Positions 23,801 through 32,265 of a stretch of 64,000 nucleotides of DNA are shown here, piece after piece; the stretch's first letter is position 1; the number at the start of each line of letters is the position of its first letter. The notes beneath the pieces were generated by a model that did not search any database, had not been told where the DNA came from, and was given only the letters and a program-made list of their open reading frames with translations. Both the position numbers and the translations under genes were made by a program. The DNA is from an uncultured Clostridia bacterium (lineage in GTDB: Bacteria; Bacillota; Clostridia; Christensenellales; Borkfalkiaceae). The DNA lies in the NCBI GenBank assembly GCA_947627575.1, contig CANQWN010000001.1, positions 1 through 64,000 of the forward strand, given 5' to 3'.

Positions 23801-26800
23801 TCTCCGGCTGTACCTCGCTTGAATCGATAAATATCCCTTTAGGCATAACCGCGTTAAGCAACAGCCTTTTCGATAATTGCAGTTCGCTTAAATATATCGA
23901 TTTCGAGGACGGTTGCGCGATATCCTCTATCGGCAGTTCCACTTTCCGCGGTTGCACGGTTTTGCAATACAGCGTAAAGAAAGGAGAGGAAGGGGTCGGC
24001 GCAACGTTCGCAATTCCTTTCTCTTCCGCGGCTACGATAGGCGAGTATGCTTTCCAGAATTGCCAAACCATAACCTCTTTTATCCTTCCCGAAAGCATAA
24101 CCGATCTTAAACGTTCGGTGTTCAACGGCTGTACGTCTCTTTCCTCGATGTCCTACGGCAGGGAGGAAATAGTGGAGGGCGAATTCAATTTCCCTTCCAC
24201 GCTGACAACCTTCGGGCAGTACGCTTTCCAGAACACGGCGGTAGTCACCCTTAACCTGCCCGAAAATTTGGGCGCCCCGGGCGACTATATGTTCCAGAAC
24301 AGCTCTAAACTCGTAACGGTAAACCTCAACGCGGCGCTTACCGTTATACCCCAATATTCTTTCCAGAATTGTCCGTTGCTTTCTGAAGTAGTCATTCCCG
24401 ACGGCGCGCAACTGCGTTCCATTCAGGGGCATGCCTTTGCAAACTGCCCGCAAATTACACAATTTGAATTCGATAAACTTGTTGTGGATAAAGCGGTAGG
24501 GGACTATGCGTTCTTCCATTGCGGTTTCACCGATTTGGATCTTTCAAATCTCAACGATATAGGCGGCGGCGCGTTCGGCTTCAACAATATAGCGCGCTTA
24601 ACCCTTCCCTTCATAGGCAAAAATTCAAGTACAGTCACGGGAACGGGTTCCGTCCTCGGGCATATCTTCGGCGGAACGCTTTCGGTTGACGGCGGCGACA
24701 GTTGGTCTAATTGTTACCGCGTACAACAGAATTATATTTACAGCGGAACTTCCGTCACGTGGACTTACTTCTACATACCCAACACTCTGTCCACACTTAC
24801 CCTCGTGGGCGCAAACAACGCAAAAATTTCCCACGGCGCTTTCCAGGCATGTCATTCCCTTGCGGAAATTATATTGCCGGACGGCTTACAGACGATAGGG
24901 GACTACTCTTTCGACGGATTGTCCGCTTTGAAAGATTTAGTCATTCCCGACAGCGTAACCCTGTTCGAGGCGGACGGCTCCGGCACGACACGCCCCAGCC
25001 ACGCGTTGTTAAACACTGCGCTTACGTCCATAAAACTTCCATTTATAAAGATAAGCAATTCCAACCGTATAGACCTTGCCGCGATATTCGGGCAGGATAA
25101 GCCGGAGGGCGGACTTTCCGCTTATACGTCTTTGACGAAGATAGAGTTCACCCAAATGGAAATCCTCGGCGAATACGCCGTGCGCAACGGCGCCCGCGTT
25201 ACCGAATTGATTCTTCCCGGCACCATAACAACTATCCAGCCGGGCGCGTTGGGCGGTTGCACCTCGCTTGAATCGCTTACGTTGCCTTTCCTCGGCTTGA
25301 ATGCCGAAACAAGTAACGACGCAACTTTGGCTTCCATATTCGGCGGTTCCGTTCCCTCGGGGCTTGTTTCCGTAACCGTTTTGGGCGGCGAGATAGGCGT
25401 ACGGGCATTTGCCGAAACAAACGTGGAAGAAGTTACCCTGCCGGAAAATTTAAGCAGCATAGGGCACCACGCGTTTTATAACAGCAAGATAAGGCAAATT
25501 ACAATACCTTCCCGCGTGGCGGTTATCCCCGCCTCCGCGTTCGAGGGTTGTTCTGATCTCGCTTCCGTAACTTTCATCGATAGAACGGTGGAAATAGGCG
25601 AACGCGCGTTCTATAACTGCGCTTCGCTTTCGGATATAACTCTCTCAACGTCGATAGATAAAATCGGCGCCTACGCGTTCTACAACTGCTCTTCCATAGA
25701 ACAGCTTAATTTCCCCGCAAACCTCAACGAAATAGGCGCCTATGCCTTCTACGGCTGTCGCTCTTTGGACGAAATAGATATCAAAAACGTCACCACGCTG
25801 GGCGCGCACGCTTTTGAAAATTGCAAGGAAATGCAGTCCGTAGTGCTCTCGCACGAACTTTCCGCCATACCGGACTACGCTTTCGCGGGCGATTCGGGCA
25901 TAACCCAAATCACCGTAAACGGCGTTGAAAGCCCCAACGTGACGGTAAGGATACCGGACGGCGTTACAAAGATAGGCGAACACGCGTTCGACGGCTGTTC
26001 CGGCTTTGAAAGCATCTATCTTTCCAACGATCTCGAAACGATAGGCAGGTACGCTTTCGCGCTCAACAGCTCGCTTCGCGTGCTGTATATCCCCGCAGGC
26101 GTGCAACAGCTTTCGGCATACTGCTTCCAGGATTGCACCAATCTCGCCTTTGTATATCTTCCCGAAAAGGCGTTGATAGCTTCCAATTCCTTCGCAAACC
26201 TTCCCTCAAGCGCGTTGCTTATAGCGGGCAGTAAGGCTGTGTACGACACTATCCTCGAAGATAATTATCTCGCGGCATATGCGCAACAGCTTACTTATCT
26301 CATTCCCATAAACTATTACAGCATAAAGGGCAGCGGAGAACCGGTGCTTATGCCCGACATAGCGGAAGGGCGCCTCTATAAACACACCTTCGATTTCGTC
26401 TCTTCGCCGGACGGCAGTTGGGCAAAGGATGAATCTGTTACCGACGTAAACAAACCCGTTTCGGATATATACGCAACCACGGTATGGCGCCGCACCACCG
26501 ATAAAAACGGCGCAAAAGTTACAACGCAGTCCGTAAACGACTTGCTTTCGCAAAATACGACGAAGATTGATTTGTACGCTTATGTGTACGACCCTGCCGA
26601 CGTCGTGCTTGAAGCAAGACAAAACCTTATTTACGGCGACGAAGATTTGCCCGTGCTCGATACGGGTGCGCAGGGCGTAAAACCCGAAACCATTATAAAT
26701 TATCTCAATTCCTATATTCTCACCGACGAATTTGACGGCAAGTTGCTTAACGGAAACATATACCGCGTTGTAAAGTGGGAATATACCGCGGCTGACGGAA

Positions 26801-29016
26801 GCGAAACGGCTTTCCGTTACCTCGGTTATGCAGGCGAATATGTCGCAACCGTAAACCTTGTTTCCTCTTTGGGCGTATGGAACGAAATTTACGCCAAAAC
26901 GGTGTCCTTCACGATAGCCCGCCGCAATATCGACGTTAATATCGAATGGGCGGCAACCCGACAGGAAGTGGGCGACGACGGCGTTGCCGAGGGCGCAAAC
27001 TATCAGCTTTTGGAAGATTACAACGGCGAAATAAACAGCGCGGTTGTAAACGGCAAAAATATTATGGTGCGCGGCAACGGCAAATACATAACCGTAGGCT
27101 TGTATCCGTACGTAATGGACGAAGTTGCAAAACTGCCGGACGGCTCCACCATATATTCCGTGGAAGCGGGCGGCAGACCCAACGAACCTACGCAGATAGG
27201 CGAGGGCAACCACACCACCATATTTACCCTGCGTTTGAGGAATAAAATAAATTACGCGTTCTATTTCGGCGGCGGCGTCACCCGCGATGAATTGCAAAGC
27301 AACTATCTTCTCGTCGCCGACATTAAGGAAAACGACAGCGTAGTTACCCTCACCAAAACGTGGTATATCTACGGCGGCGGGGACGGCGGCAGCAGCGGCG
27401 GTGGCGGCGGAACGTTCACCCCGCCCGATACAACCCCGCTTGTCACAGCCGACGGAAGCGACATTTGGGAAATGTCGTCCGGCTGGACGTACGGCGTGTA
27501 TTTCGACCCCGATACTCTGCGCCCGCGCCCCGGCTATGCTAATGCGGAAACCATCAAGCTGGAACTCACTACGCGCAAGGTATCCTCTACGGTTACCGAA
27601 ACGGAGATGGAAGCCCGCCGCGCAGTTGAACAGGATATAAAAGTAGAATTTTATCTCACCGATTGGGGCAAATGGATAAACTGTGCCGTTCCCGCAGGCG
27701 ATTATAACCTTAAAATAACCGTTCCCGCGGCGTTCGGTTTGGTAACCGTGCCCGAATATACCCAAACTTACAGGTTCAAAGTAAAGGCGCAGTCGCTTGA
27801 CAGCGATTCGCTTTACGAAAAGACAGAGTACGAATTCCCCTATAACGGAAGCATACAGCTTCCCGAAGTGAATATCGAAGTTGCACACAACAACGAAATC
27901 CGTCAGGGCACGGGTTGGGAAGACGAACAGTTCAATTCCCATTACGATACGGGCTATATGATAGAATACAGCGTAGAATCCGGCGATTGGCTTAACGAAG
28001 CGGAAATTGCCGCCGAATTGCCCGGTATGTTGAGGGACGTATGGCACGACGAGGAAACGGGCGAAATTTTAAGCTATTCCGTATACTACCGCATAAGCGC
28101 GGAAAACTTCGTCACCGTAGGCGGCCGTAACGATCAGTTTATGTTTACCGTCAAGATAGTTCCTTCAGACAACGAAATGGTGGAACCTTACACCTGCACG
28201 GATATCGAAGAGGGCGGCAAACCTGCGGAAACCGCGCCCAAAATGAAGTTCCAGCACGAGGGCGGCTTGCAGTATGATATAATGTACTTCACCGACGAAG
28301 CGTGCAAGGAAGAGTATACCGAAACCGATTTCCCGGTAGGCAAGTATTATGTAAAAGTTATTGTGCCCGGCACCGCCAACTTCAACGATTTTGAAAGGGT
28401 TTATTCGTTTGAAGTGTACGCAAAGTCCGCCATTCCCGCGGATCCGTTGATACACCGCCCCGCCGGTGCGGATTCGCCCAACGGCTTCTCGATAACCACG
28501 CCTTCCCGTGTGAACACCCGCGTATTGATAATAGTGGGCATAGTTATAGGCGTGATAATATTGTTGTTGATACTTGTGCTTATCGCAATACTCGCCCTGC
28601 GCGCACACCGCAGACGTAAATTGTTGTTTGAACGCATATTGAACATTACGTCAAAGCCCATTTCGGCATATCTTCCTCCGCAGTACAGCAATCCCGCGGC
28701 TCTCGGTTACGGCGGTTATCAGCCTTACCAACAGCCCGTCAACAGCTTGCCGCCGGTAGATTTGGAAGACCCCGACGAGGACGGCTTCTATGACGAAATG
28801 AATCCCAATGCGGGCTATTGGCAGCAACCTTACTACGGGCAGAATCCATACGGACAGCCGTACGCACAGCCGTTTGAAGATTCCGCGGACGTAGCTCCCG
28901 CAGATAGTTCGCCTGCGGCGGAGGACGTTCCTTCCGGCGACGGCGCCGAAAGCAACGCGCCCGCCGATACGCAAACGCCCGACGGAGACGAAGGAGGGGA
29001 AGACGATGAAATCTAA
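20821..29016 (+). CDS. Giant BspA-like leucine-rich-repeat surface protein
   Basis: A 2731-residue cell-surface protein. It has an N-terminal signal peptide (about 1-40; a lipobox-like LIAC at 20-23 is also present). Dozens of BspA/TpLRR-type repeats run from about 75 to 1830, recognisable by recurring IGxxAFxxCxxL and IPxxVxxI patterns with a C or N before each leucine-rich strand. Beta-rich domains follow to about 2180, then a Gly/Ser linker (about 2183-2200) and more beta-rich sequence. A membrane helix lies at about 2566-2592, and then a 140-residue Pro/Gln/Tyr-rich, finally acidic, cytoplasmic tail. BspA-like proteins are known for adhesion and ligand binding. The gene has its own promoter and structured leader and overlaps a lipoprotein gene by 11 nt. 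No LPXTG anchor is present. Confidence 0.93.
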   Translation: MKKTKNRFFLIAVIILSAVLIACLTCMAALAAPSKAMAETSAAPRAVSADVTLKDEADFTIEDTAAIASASGDADYGNSGGSYSKVLRGISEAGLSKISGATNVAIEIPSGVTVIEARSFKGASGGSAPQNKIVSVKIPSSVKIIGAEAFCYCNKLAEVNFDEGSQLEHIKGYATTYNYGVLQSRTTLYGAFYDCTSLTEITLPDNALNKVGEATFRGCTALATITLPFVGGVKTSVNATTGSATDLLGYMFSTSNESYSGGTRIPQYIYSNDTASGSRDYRCIPTSLKKVVITGGTDKNLQVQQGAFSGCTMLETVILPESIDTIHAGTFYGCTNLKRVGVGAADAAGEPSADEANFKIPSTVTSICKEAFRNCSNVTFTKLEIPDNTATIGANAFYECTSLQTVTGMKGVTTLNDGVFINCTKLSDISIKNAVNLEGVGANIFYNCTGLQSIDLPQNTTFTQISQGMFYNCDNLLSITIPSQVTKIGVSAFENCDYLGDVKLPSSLTEIGEKAFYYVGNNNSASAFKVDEIPAGVTQIGANAFAYTKISQITFNNSSTLQTLGASAFSECDSLTEITFPASLKTIGDSVMNNCNNLRSVTFLGNELGAISTSAFNYCQNLETINIPSSVTEIKNSAFYRCYKLKNVDLSICSGLQKIGSSAFRECRSVDFTSVSLPSSITSIGSEAFYGCTYLESVNIADNGTGFTRIESNTFYGCNALRSFNIPTTVTYIGDNAFYNCGLLEELNIKNCSSLTTIGTSAFYGCRTISSLEIPASVETFQKGVNATSPASIFNGCTGLTSLIFNCDFTSDIGASMFSGCTRLADLQFKGQFTPAKINSEAFYKTGITHFTVPASVITISSRAFAESNIETFEFAPDSALEQFENNSTYGQYGVFYNCKQLLSIEIPATVTNMGNSTFNGCEKLAQVTFKGALIDKFGDYTFNNCPKLESLAIPSSVTTIGKNVFSNDVLLTLAENMGYYLPAGLTSIGESSFSGCTSLESINIPLGITALSNSLFDNCSSLKYIDFEDGCAISSIGSSTFRGCTVLQYSVKKGEEGVGATFAIPFSSAATIGEYAFQNCQTITSFILPESITDLKRSVFNGCTSLSSMSYGREEIVEGEFNFPSTLTTFGQYAFQNTAVVTLNLPENLGAPGDYMFQNSSKLVTVNLNAALTVIPQYSFQNCPLLSEVVIPDGAQLRSIQGHAFANCPQITQFEFDKLVVDKAVGDYAFFHCGFTDLDLSNLNDIGGGAFGFNNIARLTLPFIGKNSSTVTGTGSVLGHIFGGTLSVDGGDSWSNCYRVQQNYIYSGTSVTWTYFYIPNTLSTLTLVGANNAKISHGAFQACHSLAEIILPDGLQTIGDYSFDGLSALKDLVIPDSVTLFEADGSGTTRPSHALLNTALTSIKLPFIKISNSNRIDLAAIFGQDKPEGGLSAYTSLTKIEFTQMEILGEYAVRNGARVTELILPGTITTIQPGALGGCTSLESLTLPFLGLNAETSNDATLASIFGGSVPSGLVSVTVLGGEIGVRAFAETNVEEVTLPENLSSIGHHAFYNSKIRQITIPSRVAVIPASAFEGCSDLASVTFIDRTVEIGERAFYNCASLSDITLSTSIDKIGAYAFYNCSSIEQLNFPANLNEIGAYAFYGCRSLDEIDIKNVTTLGAHAFENCKEMQSVVLSHELSAIPDYAFAGDSGITQITVNGVESPNVTVRIPDGVTKIGEHAFDGCSGFESIYLSNDLETIGRYAFALNSSLRVLYIPAGVQQLSAYCFQDCTNLAFVYLPEKALIASNSFANLPSSALLIAGSKAVYDTILEDNYLAAYAQQLTYLIPINYYSIKGSGEPVLMPDIAEGRLYKHTFDFVSSPDGSWAKDESVTDVNKPVSDIYATTVWRRTTDKNGAKVTTQSVNDLLSQNTTKIDLYAYVYDPADVVLEARQNLIYGDEDLPVLDTGAQGVKPETIINYLNSYILTDEFDGKLLNGNIYRVVKWEYTAADGSETAFRYLGYAGEYVATVNLVSSLGVWNEIYAKTVSFTIARRNIDVNIEWAATRQEVGDDGVAEGANYQLLEDYNGEINSAVVNGKNIMVRGNGKYITVGLYPYVMDEVAKLPDGSTIYSVEAGGRPNEPTQIGEGNHTTIFTLRLRNKINYAFYFGGGVTRDELQSNYLLVADIKENDSVVTLTKTWYIYGGGDGGSSGGGGGTFTPPDTTPLVTADGSDIWEMSSGWTYGVYFDPDTLRPRPGYANAETIKLELTTRKVSSTVTETEMEARRAVEQDIKVEFYLTDWGKWINCAVPAGDYNLKITVPAAFGLVTVPEYTQTYRFKVKAQSLDSDSLYEKTEYEFPYNGSIQLPEVNIEVAHNNEIRQGTGWEDEQFNSHYDTGYMIEYSVESGDWLNEAEIAAELPGMLRDVWHDEETGEILSYSVYYRISAENFVTVGGRNDQFMFTVKIVPSDNEMVEPYTCTDIEEGGKPAETAPKMKFQHEGGLQYDIMYFTDEACKEEYTETDFPVGKYYVKVIVPGTANFNDFERVYSFEVYAKSAIPADPLIHRPAGADSPNGFSITTPSRVNTRVLIIVGIVIGVIILLLILVLIAILALRAHRRRKLLFERILNITSKPISAYLPPQYSNPAALGYGGYQPYQQPVNSLPPVDLEDPDEDGFYDEMNPNAGYWQQPYYGQNPYGQPYAQPFEDSADVAPADSSPAAEDVPSGDGAESNAPADTQTPDGDEGGEDDEI

Positions 29017-31729
29017 ATTCGTTAAAATTGCCGCTTTGGGGCTTTCTCTGGCGGTGGCGGCTTCAACCGCTTCGCTGTTCACAGGCTGTATCCCGGGCGT
29101 AAAAACCGATTATTCCCAAAAGGTGCTTAAAGTTAATCTCGACAGCGAGGGCAGACTGTATTGGCGCAACAATACCGAATTGAAGTGCAATATAGGCTAC
29201 GAAACCAAAAACGATACGGCGATATCCTTTTCTACGCAGAACAACCTCACCAACACGGGCGCGGAAGTTACCCTGCCGGACGGCAAAGTGTATACCGACG
29301 GGGATCTGAAGCCCGCGTGGAGCGCGCTGGAAGAAAATCTTAAACTTAAACTTACAGATAGCTATGTTCCGCTTAAATCGGACGCGTCCATCAACAGTTT
29401 GATTACCGACGAGGACGACGAAAAAATTTACCGCGACGAAAACGGCAACCTCGTTTCGGATGAAGCCAACTGCCTTTGGGACTTCGATATAATAACGGGT
29501 TCCTGCGCGGCTATACAAAACGTACAGGGCGTATCCGACAAGGCTAAATTTCTCGATCTCAGCCTTTATCTCGATTATATGCCCAATTACAGGGAATTTT
29601 TAAACCGCAATCCCCTTATATATCTTTCGCTCGTAACCGATACAAAGACGGGCGCAATGTATTACGCGCCTTATTTCGACGGCAACGACGACGTGGAAAA
29701 GTACACCATAATCCAGAAGAGTTGGGCGGAAAAGTTGCTTGACGCCGAGGATTACGACGCCGTAGAAACAAAGTCTTTCAAACAGCAGGCGGACGCCAAA
29801 AACGCCGCACAAACTTCCATTTCCACAAAAAGCTCGCAGACGGGCGACAACGTCGTGATTGACGGCACAGCGTCATCGATAACCTCGTTTATGGGTACTT
29901 CGGGCAGGTGGCAGATAGACGTTATCGATCCTTCCGACAGCAGGATGAGTAAGGTTGTAAAGGTAACCGTGAATTACGATAACGCCCTGCGCGCCGCGCG
30001 CGACGACGAGCAGTCGCCTCTCTATCAGGCAATATTGGAGGCGGCGGGCAAGCCTTATTCCGGCGAAAGCGGAAACATCGTCGATTTGCAAAATTTCGTA
30101 ATCAACGAAACGCACGGCGAAGTTAAGGGCGCGCAGCTTCTCAAAATTCTTCAAAATTATATCGACGTTACGTACACTTCCTCGCGCGATAACCAGCCTT
30201 TCTACAGCCAAAAAGGTTTAAAACGTTCGGATATATTCTGCGGCGCTTCCGCCGCGTGGGACGTGGATATTCTCGCCGCTTTCGGGCGTTGCGTGGTAAC
30301 CTGTATGGAACTGTTGGGCGATTCCGTCAGCCAGATGCAGACGGAAAGCGAATTGTACGCTTTCGGCGGACGTTCTTCCTTCACCCAGCGTATTGCGGAT
30401 ATGTACGCGTTTGCGGGCGAACTGTACGGCGTAAGGGGACTTGAATCCCGTTACGAATTTACCTATATTAACGAAGAGGGCAAGGTGTGCGACGCGCGCG
30501 AAAATCCTGCCGCGTGGGAAGCAATGAATAATCTTTCCCGTTTTGCAAGGGAAGGGCTTATGTACACGGGCGACGCCGTGGGCACCGATAGGTCGGTTTA
30601 TTCCACAAAAAGCACCAACCGCGGGCCCGTATATTTCCTCGAACACGACTATGTGCAGACGCAGACGTTATACCAGATGCGTCTTGAAGAGGAAGTTGCA
30701 AAGGGCACTTACCAGATACAGGACGATTACAATTTCTCGCCCATAATTACCGCGGTTTCGCGCTGGAACGACGGAAATCAAAGGATAATGCGCTTTACCG
30801 AAAGTTGGCGTTCCGTCAAAAATACGGGTTTCTGCGTGCCTTACCAAAGCGTTTCGGATAACCCCGAAAGACTTTCCGCCATCCTCGCGTTCATCGATTA
30901 TTTCTTCTCCGAAGACGGGCAGATACTTATGACGTACGGTCCCCAATCCACCAACGGCAACGAAAACCCCAACGGCTGGTGGTATGCGGAAGAAGATACA
31001 ACCGCGGATTTGACCGACAACCGCAAATTCCATAAAATTTCGGACGCAACGTATTATTTGGACGCACAATATCAGTCGCTTGACGGCACTTGCTTCGTAT
31101 ACGAGGGCAAGGTGTACAAAGGGCTTGACTATGCGGGAAGATCTATTCCCATTCTTACGGACGACAATATAAACTGCTTCAAGGGCAAAACTTTCGGCGG
31201 CGATCATACGATAGGCGCATACACGCTTAATTACACTGATTACGCCCGTAAAGTTATAGGCTCCGCATTGCCCATAGGCAACAAGGATCAGGGCTTCGAA
31301 TATCAGTGTACGTCGCAGTGCGGACTTGAAGGCGCAAGCATAGTGGACGCGGCGATAAACAAGGCGGGTATAATCAAGCACACCTATCTTCAGGTGGATA
31401 ATCCCGAACATAACCTCTGGTACGTAATTATGCCCACGTTGTTGCCACTTTCTTCCGAAGCGTCCGAATTCCTCAAAGGCGATAACCAGAAAGCCATAGA
31501 CGCGCTTTTCGTAAACAATTCTTCCACGCCGAGGAATTCTTTCGTCAGGGTAATGTACAACGGCTTTTCCAACGGCACATTCGACGGTTCTGCTTCGATG
31601 CCGTCAAATGCGGAAGGGGTTTTGGCTTTGCTTGAAGATTTGGATATGTCCGTCCGCACGGGTTATGTGGACGAGGCATGGCAGCGGCTGTACTTGTATT
31701 ACGACGCAAACATAAAGGATAAAGTATAA
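29006..31729 (+). CDS. Large solute-binding-protein-like lipoprotein
   Basis: A 907-residue exported protein with a signal peptide and Cys28 in a near-lipobox SLFTGC (Phe at -3 is off consensus), so probably a lipoprotein. The middle and C-terminal parts resemble extracellular sugar-binding proteins of ABC transporters in style, for example FSEDGQILMTYGPQ near 635 and a closing segment with WQRLYLYYDANIKDK. It is about twice as long as typical binding proteins. No permease or ATPase gene is next to it. Its start overlaps the giant LRR gene by 11 nt, implying co-translation, so the two products may act together at the surface. Family assignment is tentative. Confidence 0.6.
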   Translation: MKSKFVKIAALGLSLAVAASTASLFTGCIPGVKTDYSQKVLKVNLDSEGRLYWRNNTELKCNIGYETKNDTAISFSTQNNLTNTGAEVTLPDGKVYTDGDLKPAWSALEENLKLKLTDSYVPLKSDASINSLITDEDDEKIYRDENGNLVSDEANCLWDFDIITGSCAAIQNVQGVSDKAKFLDLSLYLDYMPNYREFLNRNPLIYLSLVTDTKTGAMYYAPYFDGNDDVEKYTIIQKSWAEKLLDAEDYDAVETKSFKQQADAKNAAQTSISTKSSQTGDNVVIDGTASSITSFMGTSGRWQIDVIDPSDSRMSKVVKVTVNYDNALRAARDDEQSPLYQAILEAAGKPYSGESGNIVDLQNFVINETHGEVKGAQLLKILQNYIDVTYTSSRDNQPFYSQKGLKRSDIFCGASAAWDVDILAAFGRCVVTCMELLGDSVSQMQTESELYAFGGRSSFTQRIADMYAFAGELYGVRGLESRYEFTYINEEGKVCDARENPAAWEAMNNLSRFAREGLMYTGDAVGTDRSVYSTKSTNRGPVYFLEHDYVQTQTLYQMRLEEEVAKGTYQIQDDYNFSPIITAVSRWNDGNQRIMRFTESWRSVKNTGFCVPYQSVSDNPERLSAILAFIDYFFSEDGQILMTYGPQSTNGNENPNGWWYAEEDTTADLTDNRKFHKISDATYYLDAQYQSLDGTCFVYEGKVYKGLDYAGRSIPILTDDNINCFKGKTFGGDHTIGAYTLNYTDYARKVIGSALPIGNKDQGFEYQCTSQCGLEGASIVDAAINKAGIIKHTYLQVDNPEHNLWYVIMPTLLPLSSEASEFLKGDNQKAIDALFVNNSSTPRNSFVRVMYNGFSNGTFDGSASMPSNAEGVLALLEDLDMSVRTGYVDEAWQRLYLYYDANIKDKV

Positions 31730-31740
31730 AAAAGGTAACA

Positions 31741-31777
31741 GGGCGGCGCAAAAAATTGCGCCGCCCTTAAACTTTTT
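31741..31777 (+). terminator. Terminator of the LRR/lipoprotein operon
   Basis: GGGCGGCGCAA pairs with TTGCGCCGCCC (11 bp, loop of A's); five T follow after a short gap. Confidence 0.8.
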
Positions 31778-31797
31778 AAAATATCCCGCAAAAACAT

Positions 31798-31826
31798 TTG
31801 CTATTTCCGTGCGCGTATGTTAAAAT
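31798..31826 (+). promoter_or_regulatory. rpsO promoter with extended -10
   Basis: TTGCTA (31798-31803), a 17-bp spacer and TAAAAT (31821-31826) with TG one base upstream. The leader of about 75 nt contains ACGAAG and CTTCGT around a C/G-rich loop, which could form the kind of structure S15 binds in its own mRNA; this is only a possibility. Confidence 0.7.
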
Positions 31827-31909
31827 ACTGTCGTTACGGTTACGAAGCCGTGCGCCCACTCACCGCCGGACTTCGTTTCTCGCAAATAATTCCATGGAGG
31901 ATAAATTAA

Positions 31910-32164
31910 ATGGAAAAGTCGGAAATAATTGCAAAGTATGCGCTTAAAGAGGGCGATACGGGTTCTCCCGAAGTGCAGATAGCCCTGCTTACGGAAAGGA
32001 TCAATCACCTTAACGAGCATCTTAAATTGCACATTCACGACAATCATTCCCGCCGCGGACTGCTTAAAATGGTTGGTCGCCGCCGCGGTCTTTTGGATTA
32101 TCTCAAATCCAAGGATATCGAAAGATACCGTGCGATTGTCAACGCTTTGCAACTCAGGAAGTAA
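31910..32164 (+). CDS. rpsO: 30S ribosomal protein S15
   Basis: Primary 16S rRNA-binding protein of the small-subunit platform, also part of inter-subunit bridge B4. The 84-residue protein is slightly shorter than the usual 88-89. It has the conserved [17 protein letters not shown] segment, the [29 protein letters not shown] centre and the C-terminal helix. A GGAGG site precedes the ATG. It is followed by a terminator and then pnp, the conserved rpsO-pnp pairing. Confidence 0.98.
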   Translation: MEKSEIIAKYALKEGDTGSPEVQIALLTERINHLNEHLKLHIHDNHSRRGLLKMVGRRRGLLDYLKSKDIERYRAIVNALQLRK

Positions 32165-32175
32165 ATAAAAAAACG

Positions 32176-32208
32176 GGGCGGGTTAATAAGATAATTCCGC
32201 CCTTTTTT
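32176..32208 (+). terminator. Hairpin between rpsO and pnp
   Basis: GGGCGG (32176-32181) pairs with CCGCCC (32197-32202), followed by six T. It probably acts as a partial terminator or 3'-end stabiliser between the two genes. Confidence 0.75.
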
Positions 32209-32265
32209 CATAAAATCAGCCTGCGGCGGGCGCCGTAGGCACAAGAACGAATAAGGAGAATAGGT

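Noticed and set aside
26206-28047. 613-residue open frame antisense to the giant LRR gene
   Set aside because: It has no ribosome binding site or family motif and mirrors the codon bias of the sense gene; long antisense frames are common opposite this composition.
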